This document shows, one piece after another, positions 13,301-27,040 of a stretch of 64,000 bases of DNA (position 1 is the stretch's first letter; the number at the start of each line of letters is the position of its first letter). The position numbers were made by a program, and so were the translations under genes. This stretch comes from Pithys albifrons albifrons (lineage: Eukaryota > Chordata > Aves > Passeriformes > Thamnophilidae): the NCBI RefSeq assembly GCF_047495875.1, contig NC_092458.1, positions 109,603,727-109,667,726 of the forward strand, read 5' to 3'. The notes under the pieces are model-generated. The model was not told where the DNA came from. It ran no database searches and worked only from the letters and a program-made list of their open reading frames with translations.

Positions 13301-16109
13301 AAACTTTCCACCTGGAATCACAGAGTTAGCATCATGCAATATATTCAAGCTATTGTATAACTCCTCCAGCCCCATAAACTAATAATTTATTGGAAAAAAT
13401 TTCCACATATATCTGTCAGCAGAGGGTCATGGTAAAATCCATTACATAACTAAGGATTTTTTTGTGATTTATTTTTCTCTATTTACAGTTAAAAATCTCC
13501 CAAAAACAGAACCAAAAGTTTTATCTTGTGGACCCCTAATTTGCCAACATTTTATTTAGGAGAGTTTACTCTACTTGCCTCTTGGGGACTAAAGTAGCAA
13601 ACCCAAGTGTTAGAAGAAAAATGGAACAATGAGAGCTAAGGTCTAGTATTGAAAAAGCAGATTTGTTCAGGTGAGTCTGATAGATACTAAAGTTAATCTG
13701 AGATACTTTTCTAAAGCAGATACAAATTGTAGAGCCAGTGAAAAGGAATTGAGGAGAAATTTGTGTTAAAAATCTAATGCTTTTTGGAAGAGTTTTGGAT
13801 GAGCTTAAAGGGAGTGAGATGGGAGCAAAAGAGTGTCAAGGCATGAAAAAATAACAATTCTCTGAGGCAATTTAGCATTACCTATTGTTTTCTGCTACCT
13901 CTTTTTTTTCTGGCTTGCTGTGAAATGTTGAACACTGTACAGACAATTAAGCTTTTTGATGAATCCTTAACTTTAGTGGTTAAAATTTAGTTCTACATTT
14001 CCAGTTTTATGATGGGTGATATCATATTTGTGTTCTTCTCATTTTTTATTATCTTTTATATGAAACTGCAATCGATTTTGTGTACCAGATGCACTTACAT
14101 TTCCATCATATTTTTTCAGATTTTATTGCCAGGTCTAATATAAACCAAAATATACATTCAATACATGGAGATGGATCTACTATCTACCCTTTATTTACTT
14201 ACATATACATTTGCTGTAAGCATAAAAGAGAGCTTGATCCAAATGTTTTAAGTTTGCATTGAATTTTCCATATATTCACACAAAGATACCTTTGACTTAC
14301 CTGGGTTTATTTCTTCTTAATCTATGGCACTATTTCTTAATCTATTTACTATTTAAAATGAGGACACATTATTGGGATTTCTTGCAGCTCTTGTCTCCTA
14401 GCAACAAAATTTCTTCTTAAATTGACCCTTGAATTTTCTGTGGATTGTGTAAAGCTCATGTAGGTTTATTTATAGAATTACAATATATCTTAGCACTAAC
14501 TCAATTTGTATGTTTGTATTTTTATCAAAAGATTAATTTAGTTCCTGAATTGGCCAAGTGACTATAACATTAATAAAAACTCAGCTCTTTACCAAATTAA
14601 CATTTCAATAATCTATTTTAATCAAGAGATGAGGGGAAAATATATTTCTTTGAAAATTTACTAAAAAATCATTTTGACAATATTTTTTAAGAATGTTTTG
14701 AATACCTATTTACATGATAGTAGAAACTATTTTTTCTCTCCAAGGTCAGGTCAGATGAATTTAAGACCCTGATCCTTGGTCTGGAATAACACCTTGCTAA
14801 TAAATCAATATATACAGTACTAATGCTGACAAATGGGGCCAGAAACACATCATTTCCAGAAGAAGGAGCCTTGGAAGACCTTTCTGATAGTCATTGTGGA
14901 GGAATTTCATAGGCATCTCCACCTGGAACATTCCCAAAGGTGTACTGTGTGGGCTGAGTAGAGCTCTGCTCCCTTGCTGCATAAAATCTTAGGTTTAGAC
15001 TGAAACAAAATTACAGAAAACTAAGATTATCAGCCTCTGACAATAACTTATGGGATTGACATATGGAAATTTGTAACCTATACTATGATACAGTAAATTT
15101 CAAGGGGTACTCACTGACAGGAAGAGACTAAAGAGTTTGACATGTGTTAGTGTGTTCAAGGTAAAAGTTATACCAGGCCCTGCCACTAATTCACCCTGAA
15201 TGAGACACCCTGAGAATGAAACACTGACTTTCTCTTTTAACCAGTACTTTTGTAAAAAAACAAAAAAACAAAAAACAAACCCTTGAGCTAAATGCATGCA
15301 AGATTGTGTATTCCTAAATGATTTTCTTTTCAAATATGTCTTTTGTTTTATTTGCTTGCTTTTTTTCCATCACCACTCTTTAGTCTAATAGAACACATTA
15401 CTTCTATCTAATTTAACTGTACCTTAATTATGGTTAATATGAATGCTTCTTTTCTTTAAACATGTCCTTAGGCCACTGGTACAACAGTAATGTTGGACCA
15501 CTTCTGACAAATTCTTTCCAGTAACTCACAAAACCCTAAATGGACAACTGTCTTCATATTAAACTTTAATCTGTTGTAACAAAATAAGTTTCATGAAACC
15601 TCAGTCCATAAAATATATTGATTTTTTTTAAAGAATGGGCCTGATATACAAGAAAAGCCCAGGGACAGTTCCAGAAGGAAAATGTCTTGGTTCTTCTCTC
15701 TCTGGTCATCATTCCTATGTCATGTTCTTCTGTGCAAGGACTACCAAGAGAACAGCACCTTTCATTTTTGGGGTCACTGGTATAAGGCTGCCCTTGGGAA
15801 GGGGTCAGAACTAATCACCTACAGGATCTGTATATCAGTTTGTTTAAGTTGAGAGTGTGTGCAAACAAATATACATTTAATGAAATAAAAGGAAAAAGAG
15901 CCATTGCATACTTGGTGATTGCAGTATGATGGTATTGTATCAATCTGGTTGCATGATGATGTGACAGTGTCATCTGTTTCAGGAGTGAACTTTGCATTCT
16001 GCTCAAGCTGTGTGACCCTTAAAACAGTAACAAAACTAATTAATTGGACAAATTGTTTCTGAAAGACACAAAAGGAGAATTTCCCAACTAACATGCAGGT
16101 TTAATGGAC
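10373..16109. other. AT-rich host DNA, no gene seen
   Basis: No supported gene. A long T-rich run lies at about 11125-11153. Open frames here are short and lack splice or codon evidence. Confidence 0.55.
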
Positions 16110-16207
16110 AGAGCTGCTAGCTATGATTTGGAAAAAAAGAATTCCTATAAAGATTCAATCAAACAGCTTAGAGTGACTTTTCCTTCAAGAGGTATTATTC
16201 TTCCACA
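16110..16207 (+). repeat. Dispersed direct repeat, copy A
   Basis: About 98 bp beginning AGAGCTGCTAGCTATGATTT and including AAACAGCTTAGAGTGACTTT recurs with modest changes at 17898-18005, about 1.8 kb downstream in the same orientation. I do not recognise the family. It may be an old local duplication or two copies of a low-copy repeat. Confidence 0.75.
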
Positions 16208-16349
16208 GGCTTCTGTCTGCTTTAATTTCTGTACAAAATGCAGATAGTTTCATTTTATCTATTTGGAGGGCCTGTCAGTTCACAATATATGCCCAAAAAG
16301 AGCCTTTGGTGACCTGTGTGAGTTTCCCCCATTGCACTTAATCCCTTTT

Positions 16350-16500
16350 TGTTAAAAAATGAACAAACAAAGAAAAAATAAGACACAGATACACAAACTC
16401 CAAAAAACAAAGAACATCCCCCCAAAAAAACCCAACTAAAACAACCAAAAAACCAAGTAAACAAACAAAACCCCAAAACAAAACAAAAAATACAGAAACA
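16350..16500. repeat. A-rich low-complexity tract
   Basis: A run of AAAC/AAAAC-like units with C interruptions on the plus strand. It could be a degenerate microsatellite or an old poly-A tail. No coding content. Confidence 0.6.
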
Positions 16501-17897
16501 ATAAAGGCTGATTACAAATTATGTCTTTCACATTACAAATTTCACATGACTCTGCCTTTTCTTCCATACAATTCTGAAGGTAAATCCAAAACAATGGCAA
16601 ACATTAGAATCATATTGGCTAGAAAGCTCCCAATAGGTAGACAGATATGATATAATAAATGCCTCCAACCTGAGGGGCAGACTGAAGAGGATACAGTTGC
16701 AGTTTTGAAATACAGCTGTGTTTAGAAATGGACTCACAAGTGCAGGAATGAAAGAGAAAATTCAAATGGTATTTCTGGGCTCTTGCTGCTTGTGAAACCA
16801 GTTCTTTCATCCATATATTCAGGGCATTTGTCTTATTGCGTCTCCTTGAAAGGAAACATTAAGGATTTTGACAGAAAAAAAATGAATTGGATAAAAGAAA
16901 ATAGATCAGATTTCTTAAAATATAATTTAGGTGTTGACCAATGGCTTCTGTTCTCATTTTTCTTCTACCTTCAGTTCTAATACACACACACACATATGCA
17001 GTGTAACAGATATATATCCATGTTATAGCTGGATGATTTTGCATCAGTGTGATCCTCCAACTTGTGGTGAAAGCAATTGGAAAACATTAATTTGAATCTA
17101 TTTCAATTCACAGGATTTATTGCCGTCATACACAAGCAACAAGATGTCTACATAAGCTGTCAACCTAAAATATAGCATGGAGACTACCCTTCATCGAATC
17201 AGTGAGGGCCACATGTCACGTGTCATGGTTTGTTTGATTTTGTCCATTTTCCTCACTAATAGGCAATACAGATAGATTACCTACAGGTGCTGGCATAGCC
17301 CATGGATTCTCAGGGGAAAGAAAATAAAGGTACACACCTGCTTGCCCTGGCCCTAAGTGTGTATAACTGGTAACAGAGCCAATATGGGAAAGTAAATGCT
17401 TTAAAACTTTAATTTGACAATATGACCTCCGTTATTACTTATCCTATATTCACTTAGTCATGTCTTCCACATTCACAGGCATGGGTCAATACTTAATACT
17501 TTTGTTCCAAAGTAGTCTTTACTCTCCATTTACTCTCAAACTAGTGGCTAGAGGCCATTTCCTAAGGCTACATTTTTTCTAGTACACATAAAGGCCATAG
17601 ATCTATTCTTTATCTATGAGCAGAACTGGTGAGCAAATAAAAGATTCTGCATGAATAATCTTGTGATTAAAAACCTAAATAAAGAAGATTGCTTGAAATG
17701 TATTCATAACCTGCTTGCATACACTGAGATTTCTGCAGCATATGCTTTTCTGAACTAATGTGCACAGAATACACCAAAGATTTAGTTCAATTTATTTCTA
17801 GAGTATAAAAACCTCACAAAAATGGTATCTTTTGTAAAACACTTTTTGAATCCCAGGTAGTTTGGATCTGGATAACACCATTCTGGGGGGATAGGCA
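16501..17897. other. AT-rich host DNA between the two dispersed repeat copies
   Basis: No gene or recognised repeat was seen, apart from a short CA run at about 16981-16996. Confidence 0.5.
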
Positions 17898-18005
17898 AGA
17901 GCTGCTAGCTATCATTTGAAAAAAAAAAAAGGATTCCTATGAAGTAAAGATTAAATCAAACAGCTTAGAGTGACTTTTCCTCTTAGAGGTATTATTGTTC
18001 CAGAG
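17898..18005 (+). repeat. Dispersed direct repeat, copy B
   Basis: Second copy of the repeat at 16110-16207. It differs by an expanded A-run (about 17919-17930) and a short insertion near 17944. The shared core AAACAGCTTAGAGTGACTTT is intact. Confidence 0.75.
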
Positions 18006-18240
18006 TCTTGAAAGGTGGCCTATTTAAAAAATCCATAAAACTGAACATCTTTTGTGAAAACTCTTTTCTTCCAGATCACTAACAAAGGAGCCTGGGCTGG
18101 GGTTTTCCTTGTTTCTTTTGTTGCATTGTTTGGTTTTCTCATTTAAACATTTTCTATAAATATACCTGTTTCTGGAAAGGCTTTATGTTGGCTATTCAAG
18201 AGCAATCTGGGCAGTGGGACAGACTGTGCCTTAGGAACCT

Positions 18241-18390
18241 CACAGAATCACAGAATGCTTTGGATGGGAAGGGGCTTTTAAAGGTCATCCAGTCCAACTA
18301 CCATGAGAAGGGACCTTTTCAGCATGAATGTTTTCATCTTCAAGTTGGACAACCTGGGGAGAGCGCAGACAACAGCCGCAGCAATGGCTC
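18241..18390 (-). mobile_element. CR1 LINE fragment (antisense)
   Basis: The plus strand reads CACAGAATCACAGAATG and then GGTCATCCAGTCCAACTACC, the reverse complement of the CR1 3' end, so the element is on the minus strand with its 3' end at 18241. It is 5'-truncated. It abuts a second CR1 piece in the opposite orientation. Confidence 0.75.
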
Positions 18391-18419
18391 TGGAACACAT
18401 GATGGAAATGTTGACTTTG

Positions 18420-18795
18420 CTTAGTATGAGGAAGGAAAAATCTAATGGAGTATCTCTGCCATCTCTCACCATCCAAGGGGTGGCTGTCATGGGAGAGAGC
18501 CAGAGTCTTCTCAGGGGAGCACAGCAAAAGGGCAACAGGCCCAAATATGCAGTGACATTGCATAAAAAGACAATTCTCCTTAGAAGCTCTGGCAGAACAA
18601 TGGAACAAGGTGGCCAGAGAATCTCCATCCTTGAAAGTTTTCACAACTCAAGTGGTCAAGGCTTTGACCACTCTCTTTAACTTCAGTGTCGGATTTAAAT
18701 TTGAAACTGGCCTTGCTCTCTGGAGAGGGGTTGGCAAAATGTCCTTCAGGGGCCCTCTACATACTCAATTATGCAATGATTCCATTGAAAGTGTT
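18420..18795 (+). mobile_element. CR1 LINE 3' region fragment
   Basis: The stretch with GTATCTCTGCCATCTCTCAC, CAGAGTCTTCTCAGGGG, GGAACAAGGTGGCCAGAGA and a closing ATGATTCCATTG matches the 3' untranslated region of a CR1 subfamily in sense orientation. Together with the neighbouring antisense piece it forms a head-to-head CR1 pair. Open frames here are chance products of the repeat. Confidence 0.65.
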
Positions 18796-20069
18796 TAAAT
18801 ATAGAGCACAGTCTTTTGGTATGTGGTAAGTTGGACAGATCAGGGATTTGAATTTCATTTCACATATGCCAGATAACAACCTTGCACCACTGAGAACAGA
18901 GATGTTCAAGGTAATTAAATGTAAATGAATTTTTAACCAGCCTGAATTATCCATTGTAACTGCTCAGCCTGTAAAAAATCAACAGGTCAGAATAATCATT
19001 TTTCTTTATATTTTCTTCTCTCAGTGAAATTTGAGACTGTTTTTAATAGCTTTTTTTTGTTTGTTTGTTTCTTTTGGTTTTGTAAGAAGATAAACAGAAG
19101 CCCTTACTATCTCACCACTTCTGAATCTGAGTGGAACCTGAAAGTCCAGTTATATTCAACCTTCAACTTTTAGGCCTTTCTGTTTTCAAGAACAATTTTT
19201 GCACCTTGTTGGCTATGCAACTTGGGAACACAGCTGTTAATATTTTTAGTGTAGACACAATCTGAATGACTATTGAATGTGAAGACATCACTGGAGTTTA
19301 ACGGGCACTTCAGTTCATTATTAGACTTTCCGAAATGGGAGGAGCATCACAGTGTTACACCTGAGTATTCGTGACACAGATGTTTCAGTCAATGCCAATG
19401 TCTTCCAACACTGGACCTTAGATTGCAACCTTTACCAGTCTCTTTGCCAACACAAGTTCTACATTCATAAAAACAGTGATGTGAGAAAAGGAGGCAGGGA
19501 AGTGAATCAAGAAAAGTTCGCACTTCAAAAGATACAAGTACTGGGTATATATATTTATACTACTATTAATTTTATTATATATATATATATAAATTATATA
19601 ATACTATTATTATTAATTTTCTGCAAGATTTTGTATTAACCCTGTTAATTTTTCCTGAAAATAGAAATACTGCTGCCTTTCCACTTTGTGGATTTCAAAA
19701 GAGGTTTGAATTTTTCTTTTTATTTTCTTTTTAGGAAAAGAACATGTAGCAGATAACAGGTACTATGATCAAAAAGAGAGCTGTATTTTTTTTCAGTAAT
19801 AGCAATCATCTTCTACTGCAAACAGATGACTGCTTTATCATTCTTTCACCTATTAAAACCTTGGATTAAGACACCATGGCTCTGTTTCTAAGCCTCATTA
19901 TTTTCTGGTTTGTTTTACCATAGCATGTTTCAAGCAAAATAGATTTCTGACCCATTGAGTAAGGAGACATCATCATTTTGTTGTTGTTGAAAATTGTGTT
20001 TGTAGCTCAAATTGCTGTTATTTTGAGAAATTTCAGGAAAATAAATCATGCATACTGAAATAATTATAG
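18796..20069. other. AT-rich host DNA, no gene seen
   Basis: No gene was seen. A TA-rich microsatellite-like stretch lies at about 19545-19610. Confidence 0.55.
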
Positions 20070-20270
20070 AGTCATAGCAGAGCTTGGGTTGGAAGGATCC
20101 TCACCACCCTCAAGGGGAAGAATTTCTTCCTAATATCTATTCTAAATATCTCCTCTTTTGCTTTAAAACTGTCTTCCCTTGTCCTAACACTACATGTCTG
20201 TATAAAAAGTCACTCTCCCTCCTTTTCATAAGCCTCCTTTAGGTACTGTAAAGCTTCTATAAGATCCCAA
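20070..20270 (-). mobile_element. CR1 LINE fragment (antisense)
   Basis: The plus strand contains GGGTTGGAAGGATCCTCACC, GGGAAGAATTTCTTCCTAAT and CCCTTGTCCTAACACTACAT, the typical reverse complement of CR1 3' sequence. The element is old: many substitutions are visible. Confidence 0.75.
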
Positions 20271-20470
20271 GACAAAGCCCTGAGGAACATCACTTTTCAT
20301 CTGCCTCCACCTGGGGCCATTGACCAGAACTCTGTGGCTGTGTCCATCCAGCCAATTCCTTATCCACGGAACAATCCACGTTTCAAATCCATGTTTCCAA
20401 TTTGGACATGTCTGTTATATGCCATTAATGTGTGATTAAGGTGTATCCAATGTTTGTCCACTTCCTCTCT
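20271..20470 (-). mobile_element. Probable older LINE continuation
   Basis: The plus strand reads GCCCTGAGGAACATCACTTT, then GCCATTGACCAGAACTCTGT and CATCCAGCCAATTCCTTATC. This pattern recurs in avian LINE-derived repeats next to CR1 3' ends, so it probably continues the same degraded CR1 inward. Its boundaries and family are uncertain. Confidence 0.4.
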
Positions 20471-23400
20471 TTCTATTAGTTTGGCTGAGAGACTTCCAGC
20501 TGAGCTCAAAGCATCAGCAATATAGGTACAGGTGGAGAGGTCCACTAGGCTAGATTTTGCTGAGAATATGTTATTCACTGTGAATTTATTGCAACTTACT
20601 CTGCTTCCAAGAGGCTCTTTGTTTAATATTGTCTTTTTATAGTGCTGAATTTTCTCCATGTGTCTCACTAGAATCCTATGTGTTTGTTTTCTAGTCCTTC
20701 AATAATTAGTTTGGTAGTTCTATTTTAAAAAGCTGTTCTCATATTTGATAGATTTTTCAGAAATAAATTATTCGTTTCTCTTTTTCTTTTGGAATGTGTA
20801 TTTTCTGAACAGAATTTGTACTTGTTATTAGGTAAGCAAAACATTGTTGATAATTTTTTGTCATTATTATGCATTTATTTCCACTTTGAGGTTTAGCCAG
20901 CCTCCTTAGGAGATTATTAGCCGACAGAGTTTTCTTCACATCCTCCCTTCCCTTCCTACCTTTCTGTAGACTTTCAAACATAACTACAACTGATATATGC
21001 TCAGTTTATCTGTTATATTTCTTGAAGACCAGCTGCTGCCAGCCTTAGCTCCAATGAGGAACATTCACTCACAGGAAGACTTGAGGGAATATTTACGTGT
21101 GAGTAACTGTGAGCCCTTTAGCCCCTCTGGTAAGCAATCTAGTCCTTAATCTGTTTGCTAATTCCCTTAGTTATCATTACAGATTCCTTGGTTTTACAGA
21201 CATCTTGGAGTGCTGTAATCTCAGGTACCACAGATACAGAAATACTGTTTTGTAATTGCTGAGATATGAATTTAATAGTCCCTTCATATTTTGCCTTCCC
21301 CACTAGATGCAAGAGGCTGATAATTCTTGCAAAGTTTAAATCTGTTCCAGAAGCAATTTATTTCAGTAGACTTTATTTCTTTTTTTATTAGTCTACAGCA
21401 GTTTAATTTAAGATTTATAAGCTGAAGGTGCACTTTCTGTAAAAATAGAAGATAGATCTCTACAATACATCACAACGTAGCCATTAATAAAAGAAGTATA
21501 TGTATTCACATGTACAAAACCTCCTTGTAAATTTTATTTCTTTTATATTCACAAATAATACATGTGCACAGAGTTGTTATATTGCTATTTAAGACTGCCA
21601 CAAAAATTTAAAGTGTGTATCAATATGGTATATTCAAGTAGGTCATTAGAATTTACTGAATTTATTCTTGCCTGATTGAAGTCAAATCACGCACCTTCTC
21701 TGGCTTAATTTTATATTATTGTTACCCTTGAAAAGATATAAATATTCATGGAATATTCCTTTGTAAGGAAAGCTCTAGAAAACCCAGATTATATAAATTA
21801 ACCATAAAAGATGGTTCTGCCTCCTATAACATCTTGGTTTTGTATGGGAGAGGGGAGAGAACCTGCATCAGCACTTCATATAGTTGGGGGAAAACTGCTC
21901 CAGAGCTAAAGGTCAGTTCCATATATGTCTGAAAACTGAAAATGTGGGATTCAGACAGAAGCAAAATGCTGACACTGCACACAACCTTTAACTGAATTAT
22001 AATGATAGGTTTTGTCTGCTGTAACTTCTTTTTTTTAATTTGACTGGCTTGTGTAAACACCATTCAATTACACTTCCATAAACTGGAGTTTCCTACACAT
22101 GGTCAAGTAATTTTCATCTACAAGCATTTCCTTGGTACCATGGTTTGAAAATTGTCCATGTTATAGCTATTATTATTTTTAAAGAATATTTTTTCTTACA
22201 ATTTTGATAGCTAAAGTTCAAATATTTAGGCAATATCTATGCAGAGAGAAACACACAACCCCACCCTAACCATCTAAACCATGCTCACAGACATAAGTTT
22301 TGAAAGTTTTTACTTAAGAAAACTACAATAACCCTCTGTATCTTGCTACAAATGCATTCCCCAAATACAGATTTACAAGAATAGTCATTTTCTAAACCAG
22401 AAGTAATTATTCAGAATGGAAGGATGTATTTATTTGTTCTGTTTAGATAACATGTATGGAAATTATAGGTAATCAGAATTGTGTGTCAGCATACTACTAT
22501 AACTTCAAGACTGTATCTAAATAGCAGCTATCAGCTAAAATAATAGAGTATTCTAAAATTAACTATTACTGGAGGAATGACTCTGCAACTCAAATAAACT
22601 GGAACATGCTGGTACATAAAAGGGAAAAATCCCTTACAGAGGGCACATGCTGAATCCATAATATCCACTGAATCCTTAGACATCCCTATATGAATTTTTG
22701 TTCTAGACAGGCTTGGGGGACAATATGAGATCATCTTTTGAAGGAGCTATAACATTACTTAGGATTATGCAATATGTAAAATTATTGAACTGCTCTTAGA
22801 TTTCCATGTTCAAATGTGTCTTTCTTTTGAAGTTCATGTATAACTACTCCATGCTTATATCTCTTTTCAAAGGGTCTGAAATTTGCCAACTCACCTACTG
22901 ATACCATCTCGCTTTTCATCAGAGCAAGGACACTGATAAAAATCTCCACATGGAATTATTAAATCTGAATTCCTTAATTTTCCATCCTCTATATGAAAAG
23001 CCATAATGGGACCTGTCATCTTTCAGAAGATTCTAGTTGTCTGTCTTCTAAAAATCAAGTTCTTTTAATATACCTCAGAGATCTCCCCTATTTCTTGGTG
23101 AGATTCTCAGTCTAGAGAAGTCTTGTGTCTCTAAGCTTTGCACTTGCAGTCTGTCTATCCAAATTCAGAGCCAATTTTCAAACTGAATATGGTATTCTAC
23201 TTCAATTATATAACTGCTGCCTAGCACTGGTTCAAAGTGAAGTTATATACTTTCTCTGCTTTGCAAATTTTTTCTGCAATTTTAAATTTGAGAGTAGCTT
23301 GAACTTGTCGGTTCAAAGGTGACACAGAAGAACAAACACTATTTCCAGACTGCAGATATTACCATCTGCCGAAAAAGAGTGAGGAAAAATTCTACATTTC

Positions 23401-26400
23401 TGTAAAAAATGCTTGCATGGGAGTATATAACTGTGGGAGTATAAAAATGAAAGATCTGGGGATGAAATCCCAACAGGTCAAAGCCAAATTCTGGGTGTTT
23501 GTAAGGAAGAAGTTCAGTTTGTCAAAGGATAATATCTTTCTAAATGTAACCTGAACAAAACTCAGAGAGCAAAAGTGATTCTTGTCATTAATTTCTTTGA
23601 CTGCAAATCAGTTGAAAAAGGGAACAACCAGTGCCTTTAAAATACTAAGTTTATGAGAATTTTATTATTTTTAAGTTATGTTAAACCAGGCAATTCTTTC
23701 ATCCACAAGCTTACCTTCCATCTAATTTAATTATATAATACCACTTCTGAATCCTAGCTACTATAATTGGGAAACTAAAGAATAGAATAACTTGAGAGAC
23801 TGATGTGCCTCACATTAATTGTTGCCTTTTTTTCCCTTAAAGAGACACAAGAATTTTATCTTACTGGGAAACTTTTGTTTGGTTGAGTTTTCTTTTTCTT
23901 TTTTTTTTGCAGTTCCAATGTATGTATCACCAATGTGTATATGACTAAAATAACAGGTTCCTGCCTCACCTGCTAGGTCATTCAGTTCAGGTTTGTTCTC
24001 CCATTCTGATTGACTGAGAAAATGAAAAAAAAAAAAGTGCCTCCATACAGAGATAATGAAAAAATAGAATGATACACACTTTTTCCTTCTTTACAAAAGG
24101 AGTTGTATATATATAAGATCTTGTAAATGTATTTTATACAGCTCCAAATACATTTATTAAAGAGAAAAAACCACCCTACCCTATTTTTGAGCCTAATCAT
24201 GACAGAAACACCAAATATAAAGTATATTTCAGCAATGTAATATTAAGACATTACACATCTTCCAGCATTATGTTTTTAGTAGTATTTTGGTTGAAGAGGC
24301 CACCAGACAAAGAGTTATGAAAGGCTTGCCCTGGCCTCCTTTTTTCTCCCCAGTTTTCTTAGCATTTTGAGAGTACTACTCAGCTGTGACAATTGGTTGG
24401 TTTGCCCTTGCCCCCAAGTTTTGATAGCACATCTCTCCTCAGCAGACAGATATTATGTAGTTCTGGGGCTTTGTGCTTCACTTTGCAAGCAAAGTTAAAT
24501 ACAGTAAATAGAGTCTGCCACTTTGTAAGTCTGGGAGCCTTACACAGATCTAATATTGCAGGATTATTTTCATATCTGGCTTCCAAATTATTGGGGTCCC
24601 CCCCTTTTTCTATTTTGAAGCATCACTGGGGCAATCCTTGATGTATATTTTTTCCCAAACTTTCACCTACTGCACTGCATGAGAATGTTTTTGAGAATCA
24701 CAGAAAATCAGTGGAATTCATGAGTAAAAGGGCAGAAGAATGCATGTGAGCATTTTACTTATAAGTAGTGACTACTTAAAAGACATTGCTTCACAATAAC
24801 CATAACATTAGGAGAACAAAACAAGATAGACATTTGGAATGCTCTAGGAAAGCATGTTAAGGAAGACTTGAGGTACCTTTGCAAAGTTTTATTTATTACC
24901 TTTATAAAATCAAACTTGTTTCAAGCCTATGCTTGAATTTTTTCCTCACTTGACTGCAATGTCTGACCTAAAATCCATCCAAAGTCTCTAAATTCACAGA
25001 AATGCATGAATTTAGTGAATTTAGCAAATTTAACAAATCAAGGCAATAATATAGTCAATCAATTGCTAGTCTTAATATGTATTTCACATATTGATCTGGA
25101 CTTTGTGTGATGATTTCTGTTATCAAATACCTTCTCAAAATCTCAGTAAGTTTAATAATAGGAGGCAGTAACTCGTCTAGCAGATGGACTGGAATATTAA
25201 GGAGGGAAATCTGAACCATTATGCTATCCACAGAATGAGCATTTCCTGAAGCACCATTATGTGTAATTTCTGATAAAGGGTTACAAAAGCAGGCTAAAGT
25301 CTTTTTGTGTGTATGATCTCACCTTTACCTCTAAAAAGTTAGAAACACAAAAAATCATTCTTGAAATGTGATTAGATTTATAAATGGTCTTGCCTGGTTT
25401 TAATTCTCAATAATTTACACTGCAAATGTTATAGTCCTGAAGTATTTCAAATGTTGTGAAGTAATCCTGCATTACTCAGGATTAACAGTATGGATTTTTT
25501 TGTTAAATAATCCAATGTCTGTATGGCTTCCACTCTCAATGCTCTATTTTTTTTTTAATTTGTGAGCATACTCTTTGTTATCTAAGAAGTGTGAAGGAAT
25601 TTTTTTTTTTTACCAGAAAACACTCTAACAATAATTAAAACTTTCTAATAATACTTGCAGGAATTTTTGTATTAACCTTAAGATCATATATTATGCTCCC
25701 TCTAAATTTCATCAATAAATAGTCCCTTATGTAGTTCTTGACCTGCAATAATTTCAAAATAACACTGTAGACCCTTTCTTCATACAAACTAAAAAAATTG
25801 ATATCCATATTATTACATTGACATTTAAAAAAATATTTTTATATAACTTCAGAAAGAAAAATATCTATACTTACATAATTCTTCCTAATGTACACTTAGT
25901 GTCATATAACGTACCATGAAACTCAAACATGACTGATTACTTACACATCTCTGAAGACCTGGCAGATGTTTAGTTGTGGTAAATTATTCCTGTAAGTCTT
26001 GATAACCTTCCATTGACTTTCATGGATAATGCATCAGCCCTTAAAAGAGTGAAAAGAGACAAATGTATGACTCCCACAACAATAACTGCAAGGTTAGGTG
26101 AGATTATTTGTTCTGAACATACTTTTAAAAAGCTCTGGTCCTTTAATCCTTTCTCTTCCTTCAAAGGAAACAAGCAGTTTTTTGGTGGTTTTGGGGGTTT
26201 TTTTTTGTTTGTTTTTGTTTTTGGCTTTGTTTGTTTTTTTTTTTTTACTTTCACACAATTGGTTAAACAGTGCAAAAATCTTGTCATGATCACAAAATGA
26301 ATGTTAAGAGTTGTTGCTTTAGGCCACTTACTGGATTTGCAATACTGAATGGTACTTATAGATGGACACATCTGTACAGAACAAGTGTTGAGGGATACAG

Positions 26401-27035
26401 TTCTTTGAGCAGAAATGTTTCTAAAGATGTTGTTCCTTGTTTTCTTTCTCCACAATTGCCTCTTTTCTGTTAGAAATTTATGTATTCTTTTCAGGGAGTG
26501 ACCCTTCATATAGATATGCTGTCTGATGCTACTCCCACCTAGAGGGATTGTTTCCTTTGGTCTTTTTATCGTAGGTTTAAATAAGCAAAAAATCCCCAAC
26601 ACTTTAGTTGGTTTATTTGGGTTTTAAAATATATTTCTAAAAGTAAAATTTCCTTCCAGTTTTATATCTAATATTTGCATCATACACATATTGAGTCCAA
26701 ACTCTCTGGGAGGTTTTCCGCTGTAATGAAGTACTTTCACTGTCTCCTAAGTCTTTACAAGCAATAATAAAATTAAGTAATTTTCTCAAGATTCTATATC
26801 TGCTAACCAATGTTCCATGTTAGCTGCTTTAATTAAAATTCGTGACAATATTTATTGGACAAATATATTGTTAAAGCAAAGGAAAAATTCAATTGTGGAA
26901 CAACTACCCAGCTTGACGTATCACATTATAAGTTTCCCCTGATACTACAGGAGAGTAAATATGTATGCGGCAGTGATTTACCAGTGTTTGTGTTTCCACT
27001 GGGAAATTAAACAAGTGTTACTGGATTTCTCCTTT
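20471..27035. other. AT-rich host DNA, no gene seen
   Basis: No supported gene. A T/G-rich low-complexity run at 26175-26250 keeps a 210-codon minus-strand frame open (25970-26602), but that frame has no homology or splice support. Confidence 0.55.
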
Positions 27036-27040
27036 CTTAA
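27036..27040. repeat. Outer provirus target-site duplication, left copy
   Basis: CTTAA directly precedes the 5' LTR and is matched by CTTAA at 40199-40203 directly after the 3' LTR. It is the signature of integrase-mediated insertion. Confidence 0.88.

Noticed and set aside
25970..26602. 210-codon minus-strand open frame, the longest outside the ERVs
   Set aside because: Its middle is a low-complexity Lys/Pro run from the T/G-rich tract at 26175-26250. It shows no domain and no splice or start context.
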